Of a stretch of DNA of 64,000 nucleotides, positions 57,541 to 64,000 are shown piece after piece. The notes beneath the pieces were generated by a model. That model was not told where the DNA came from. It did no database searches and was given only the letters and a program-made list of their open reading frames with translations. The DNA comes from Pterobdella sp. o SKG-2022 (Eukaryota; Annelida; Clitellata; Hirudinida; Piscicolidae), in NCBI GenBank assembly GCA_964035795.1, contig OZ038321.1:15741971-15805970 (forward strand), written 5' to 3'. Position 1 is the first letter of the stretch, and each line of letters opens with the position of its first letter. The translations under genes and the position numbers were made by a program.

Positions 57541-60222
57541 ATTAAATCATAAGGTCTTGAGCTTTCAGTTCGACACAAAAATAAGAATGAATCTGAACAG
57601 TTGATTAAATGTATTGAAAATGGATTGAATAAGATAAATTCTATCGCTTTTTTTTGAAAATTTTGAATTTATGATGTTATTAGATTTTTTAAATAGACGA
57701 AATTATATTTTAACCGGATTTTCTTTATTGTGAAAAAAATAGCTGCTAAGCAAAAAAGAAAGCAAAAAAATGGAAAACTGAGTTTTCTTAGTACTTTTGC
57801 TATTAAATTTGAATTTTGTAGAATTTTTGCATATATTCATACTATTGCCATAAATCTCTTTATTTTCAACTTTAATTTTTTATAAGTTTGTCAGCTTTTT
57901 AACTTATATACTACTTGAAATGTTTGCAAAAAAGGTTTTAAAAGATTTATAAACACAGTTCTCAGAATATAAATTAGAGGTTTGCAAAGATGTTGAAATA
58001 AACTGCTACAATAAATTAGTAATTACCATAAAACTTCAGATATATCTTGTGATATTTTTTTGCGAATTTTGAAAATATTCAAAGTGTACCCACAAAAAAA
58101 CTATTTGATGAAAAACAATTTTTTGTAAAAAGTATAATAAATTAATAATTTCAGCATTGATAAATATTTCAGAAACGTCAACGCAAAATTAATGATCTGT
58201 CAAAAATAACTAAAAAGTGAAATTGCTCTTTTAAAAAACCTACCAAAACTTTTTGAGGGTTTGGAGAGTTTCAACTCATTATTTTTGAGCTCTGCTCAAA
58301 CCTCCATTGGAACTCACAAAAATAAGAAAAGTCTCCAGCTTTGAAAACTTTCAGCAGAGCTATCAAACGACATAAAGTGCTTTCTGGAGAAGAAGTGCAA
58401 AAAAAGCGTATTCAGAAGTTGATCAAGTCGCTTTAAAAGTTTTTTTGAACTTTCAAGTAAAATTGATAGATTGTTCCAAGTTAATTTTGTTTTTCTCAAG
58501 TTAAATACATCAATTTTCTGTCAATTCATGTTTCAATAAAATAAAAAAATAAAATAATAAACTCTTTATTCCAAACTAAAACAGCTTTTAAGCATAAATA
58601 ACACTAAATCGAAAATTGACTTGGAAAGTTAAATGATAGCATACATCACGGAGCACACTGTAGTCCGAAGTCATGAAACCCGAGCGTAGCTTTTAAAATT
58701 ACAAACTTCCAAGTTATTTTTTTTCCGCATACTTGATTTTTTACAAACAAGCTTCATAAAGAATTCCACCATAAAAGCATAATGATACTTAAGCTATCGA
58801 AACTTGAAGAAAGAGGTTCAAAATGATGCCAAAATTAATAATACTTTTATCCTTAACAAATTCAGACTGGTCTAAAATATTCGGTCATAAACACTGAAAT
58901 ACTTGAAAAAACAATTTTTCGTCTCAAAAGACCTTTAAGACATGAAAGACTCACACACTTTCAATATCATACTAAAACCACATAAACATGCTCAGATAAA
59001 CAAAAAGAAACAACAATTCTTTCTATGGTGTTTTTGTTTTCGCCTCAATTGAATCGAGCGATAAGATAGGCAAGATTGATACAACTAATAGGCAATCTTA
59101 TAACTTTTCTGGCGCCAAAGAGTAGTTTTTTTACAACGAAAACTTCTTTACTCTTAAATTGAAATTTAGTTTGAGGCTATAAATTTTCAATTGGCGCAAA
59201 GTTATAGAAGTATTATGCATTACAACATGGTTTAGAAATACCTTATTTTCAAAATTCTCCAACACCAATCAATAGAAATTCCATCGAAAATTCCAAACTC
59301 TCTTTTATAAACTGAAATACTCTTCAAAACACCATGAATTCAAAACAGTGTAGACAATAAATGGACGAAAATAATTAAAAAAGAAAAGTGCATGAGAGGT
59401 AGATAAATGAATGGGCGATTGGTAGTGTCAATGGGTTGCAGGAAACAATTAACAGTGACTACGCGCGCTCTGCTTATTATCAGAGCATAACAAATAATCT
59501 AACGAAATAAAAATTGATAATTAAAAAGAGAGTTTAATGTGTTTGAAAGTTTAATAACGGTTTTCTAGAATAAAAAAGCATTGTTGAGGTAAGATCTTTC
59601 TATAGTAACGTGTTTTAACAATTTATATGCGCTTATAAAAACAATATTTTTATTTATAAAATTATAAGAAATGAATTTTAACTGAAATTCTTCATTTTTT
59701 GAATAAAATTCAGTTCAACAAAATATCGAATATTCAGCTAAAACGCCTAGAACTTTGAAGCAAACGAAAATAATCTGTGAAAAAAACATTTTATAGTTAA
59801 AAAAGCATTTTAGTTTCATCAAAAACATTCAAAAGCCCTCCAAATCACATCTATATTCCGAAGCTTACTTCACTCATGTAATCAATAATATGCTTAGTCG
59901 TCTCAAATGTGATTAATGACAAGAAAAGCATTATAATAATACTTACACGCAAGCATACATACACATCACGTACAATACCAAGTGCTTTAATAGAAAACTT
60001 TTTGAATTTGTTCCTTGCATCAAATCAGTGTTGAATAACTTCATTCAAATTTAAAAATTAAATTCAACACCAATCATAAAACCTTCTTTGAAGAATTATA
60101 AAACATTCTTGCTTGGGGCTTGGAAATTACCAAATAAGCTATAAAAACCTAACAACATATTTTCAAATTGTATTTAAAAAAGTAATGTACAAACAATGGA
60201 TTTAACAGCACAGTGATGGCAG

Positions 60223-60471
60223 ATGATCCTTCAAGCCACCTACTTTTCCTTATTAATCAACGACCATGATGCCTCTACCAATCTCTCTCCAAGCGTTGAT
60301 TCTCAGTACAAATTAACATCTAGTCAGTTTAGAAGGTTGTTGTTGGTTTTGTCACATTTAAAAGTTGTCATTAGTTTTCAAGATGGTAATACTGCAAATT
60401 CAGTTTTGATGGCATGGAGATTTGTGTTTGGAGATATTATGAATGATTTGGTAGTTGCAAATACAATTTGA
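60223..60471 (+). other. Unassigned 82-codon ORF
   Basis: Open from ATG to TGA with a Ser/Leu-rich product including SSQFRRLLLVLSHLKVVIS. GC is a little above the flanks. An overlapping frame starts MADDPSSHLLFLIN but stops after 17 codons. I do not recognise it; it may be chance or a broken retrocopy. Confidence 0.15.
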
Positions 60472-63400
60472 ATTTTTTACACACGATTTAAAGAGCAATT
60501 TTGCGAAAAAGAGAAAATGAATTCAAAAATTTTTAATTTAAAAAAAAAAGTATAAGCATGAGAAAGATTCCATCCAAACTACAAACTGAATTACTTTGTT
60601 TTACAAAAACCAAAAACTCATAAAAAGTTTCAAAAAGTATTGAGTTTTTAAAATCAGCTTTCAAAATAAATTTATGTAATTAATTTTTATTCTCTTCACA
60701 TTTGGCCTAGCACGAAAAAATCGAAATAAATTTAAAATAAAAGCAGTCGCTTCTATTGTTTTGTCTGAAACTTAAATATATCATATAAATTGCTCATAAA
60801 ATGTCGGTTAGTTTTAGTAAGAGACAAAAGACTAGCAAACGAATATAAATGAATTACATAAAAATAACGAGAATGCTAATTTATCAATCAATAACGCATA
60901 TCATATCTAGGAAAAGATACAGAGTACGCCATTGTTTATGCCGGAATTTATACTTCATGAATATATTTAATGGAATTTCTTAAGAAATAACCTACAGTAA
61001 GTACAAAAACTATGAATTTACTGAAAAAAGATTTTTTTGAAAAATATAAAAATTTCTATAACATTATTCGTCGTACAAGTCTTTAATGTTTCTCAAAAAA
61101 TAAATAATACATCCCTTAAGACAAAAAATGTAACTTATAAACGTTACTTATAATGATAGTAAATAAAAATTCATTAAAAATTACTAAAAAATAGGAAAAA
61201 AATTTTTTCTAAATATTGCCGCAAAAGTGCGTTTGCTATTGATGAAAGTCTCGTATAAAACTGCTAAACCACCCCATAAAACCAACGTTTTCACGCTTTC
61301 GCAAATGGATAATACACCAAAAATTACGAATTTATTTTTCAAAAAATTTTTGAAAAGATTTTTTATATAATTTTAAAACTAGTGCTTCAAAGTTTTTGTA
61401 TTTCAGAAATAGTTCGAAGCATTTTGGGGGTAACTGTCTCAAGATTTTAAATTCAGAAAACACTGTTGTGTTTTTTTAAATCACTTTTGAAAATAGTTTG
61501 TTTTTCGGAATATAAATTTTTGTGCATGAATTTCAAACAGTTTACATACCTGCATCCGTTACGAGGAGTTAAATGATTAAAAAATAAGTTTCAGTTTAAA
61601 TCTTTTCATAATGAAAACGAAAAAAAACTATTTATAAAATAATTAAAAAATAACAAACGGAAAAGTTAGAGCAATTAAATTGAATGCAAGAACAATTGAA
61701 GAGCATTAGTTTTTCGATAGATACTACTCAATAGGCGCTATTACAGTAGGAAGTGTCATAATAAATTCTCGTGCCAATTCGTGTGTTATATATCATTTTA
61801 AAAACATATCTCATTGTTTATATAGATTCACATACTAGTGTTCATAATATGTATGTATATCCATTTTTATGTATATATCAATACGTTTGACAAGGCCTAC
61901 GAGTATGTAAAGACGCTATGGTGCCTTCAATAAGTACCAATGTTGTGAGAAGTTGTGGTTGAGTATCGTGGGTTATTGAGACGTTGATGTTTGCCTTTGA
62001 GGTTTATGAAGTTTACTTGGGAAATTAAACAGAAATAATTCAATTTGTATGAGCTTAGTTTTTTAATTTTATGTCTTATAAACACAATTAAAGTAAGTAA
62101 AAACTCTAATTTAACTCTATAAAACTTACGCTGAATAAAAATTGGAAACTTGGTTAAACTATGAATTTAGTACATGGACCAAACTATGAGGGATATAGTG
62201 TTTTAAAGCTGCTATGACAAATAGCTTGGGTAACTTCGTTATACTACTTCCACATGTGCTTTTAGCTAGAGATTGAAAAACATTTCAAAGTGAAAAATAA
62301 TTTTCAAACCTTATATAAACTACATGTGTTAAAAGGCTGTTTCTGAGAATAAGAGACAAATTTTAATTATTTACTTACAAGTGTATTGAAATGCTTTTGA
62401 TTAAAATTTTCTTTTCAAGTGTTTTCTTTTTTAATTTATTTGCTTGCAATGAAAGAAGCCATTTAGGAGGTAAGATTTTTGAATAATACCTTATTAAATT
62501 TATTGACTACTGCACTGAAACTTTCTAGATTATAAAAGATGTTTTCTATAAAAAACATAAATTTCAATTATGGTTTTGTTTTATTTGAAAAAAAAATTTT
62601 CTTAAACATAAAAAGTTATGAATTTGATTATTTTAAAACTTGTAAATAAAACTGAATGAGTTTTAATTCAAAAAAATTATTTATTTGAAAACATTCTTAT
62701 AAATCATAAGTTGCAAAATCAATTGGATCTATTAAAACACTTGTATGCACTTATCAATTAAACAACATCGATAAGAAGACTAAATCAACCAAATCAACGA
62801 CTTTCTCATAAAATTACTCACTCTTTGATTGAAGTAGAGAGATTATGTTCTCAAATATTTCGATTCTGAAACATAATACGTTTACGAGTGTGGTGGTGTG
62901 ATGCTAAAATACTGTATGCTATGTTCTGACTGGAGGTTTTCGTGATTTTATAAAGCTTAAAATCAACAATTTAGAGAAACATTTTATATAACTTTTAAAA
63001 ATTTATATTCAGTCTTTTTCTTAATCTTGCACACTTAATTTAAATAGTTTTTCACCCCTGAATTAACATTAAGTTGAAGCTCAAAAACCAAACGTTGAAA
63101 TGAGCAAAATTACGGGAAATATATAAATATAAAAAAAATGTCATCGTAACTTAATTGATTTTAAAAAAGTTTAAAAAACTTTCAGTTAAAAAAAATTTCA
63201 TAGATATAAAACTTTTGAGTTTGAATATTCAAAAAGTAGTTATAAAAATTCCTATTAAATGGGAAATAGTGTGTAAATGTTTGTGACGGCAAGTATAAGC
63301 AAAGAACATTAATCATAGCTTGGGACTGGGATTGTGTGCATTGCTTGGTGAAGAGGTTTTTATGGTGAGATGAAGCAAATAACTCACTAACACTTTGAAA

Positions 63401-64000
63401 ATATAATAGGCATTAAATACATTTTGAAATACATTAAAAATTAATTATGAAAAATCCTTGTTATTACTTGGGTCTCATTTGATTAATACGGATTTTGGAA
63501 TTCTTGTGATGTTCAGCCTTGGGATGATTGCTTATGATCATTAGTCATTTTAATTTTTTATAGCTGTCAACTAAGCCGGTAAGATTAAATAATAAAAAAG
63601 CTATATAAACTGAAACATTCTTTTATTAGTTCAAATGATTGATTGCGAGTAAAACGTATGAACATTGTATGAAATAATTTAAAGAGATCAACTTGACTTA
63701 CTCCACAATCTTCATTGAAGCAATTATCAAACAAAAATGGACAATTTTTCAACATAAATTTCTGATTTTGAATATCGATTAGTATCAATTAAATCATTTT
63801 TTCATTTATGTTTGTAAAATTTTTTTCAAATAATTTAAAAATTTAAAATTTTAACTAAAATTTATTTTTAAATAACTGAAATTAGTTGAATCATTCCAAA
63901 TTTCGAAGATTTCGTTTGCACACTGAACCAAGATTTTTCTGCAGATTTTCATAACTAAATGTGTTATATTGTTCAAGTATAAATCAATTTCAAAATATCT

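Overview
This window is nuclear DNA from an animal. It is strongly AT-rich, its protein genes are split into many short exons with GT-AG introns, and it carries non-LTR retrotransposons and long microsatellites. A troponin I gene points to a bilaterian. I cannot name the phylum from the sequence alone; nothing here looks vertebrate-specific. I joined the exons by hand, using reading phase and similarity to known families. All six gene models keep phase across every junction, but none was tested by an alignment program or by transcripts.

Layout, left to right. 621-1381 (+) is a small stand-alone SCP2 lipid-transfer protein ending in the peroxisomal signal SKL. 2283-4256 (+) is a short troponin I. 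6527-14541 (-) is a complete RAB35-type GTPase. Its last intron holds a 4.8-kb A/C-rich non-LTR retrotransposon (7138-11937) with a 13-bp target-site duplication, and that element is itself split by a second LINE (8741-10702). 16034-18523 (-) is a cyclic-nucleotide-gated cation channel with a 60-nt in-frame, stop-free intron inside S6. 20801-23998 (-) is a single-pass receptor: signal peptide, SUEL-type lectin domain, CUB-like region, stalk, transmembrane helix, and a tail with an ITAM-spaced pair of YxxL motifs. 23999-29948 is intergenic and contains a tRNA-like, SINE-like unit. 29949-47193 (+) is a full SLC4 Na+/bicarbonate cotransporter of at least 24 exons with two alternative C termini; its introns hold three more decayed LINE fragments. 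47194-64000 has no gene I can support; it holds a perfect (CA)182 tract and one candidate regulatory patch.

The genes do not form a pathway. The neighbourhood mixes membrane transport and signalling (CNG channel, SLC4 transporter, lectin receptor), membrane traffic (RAB35), muscle regulation (troponin I) and peroxisomal lipid handling (SCP2). I see no operon-like or defence-like system. The most useful leads are the nested retrotransposons with a decayed 2A-like motif, the ITAM-like lectin receptor, the S6 micro-intron, the alternative SLC4 tails and the reduced C terminus of troponin I.
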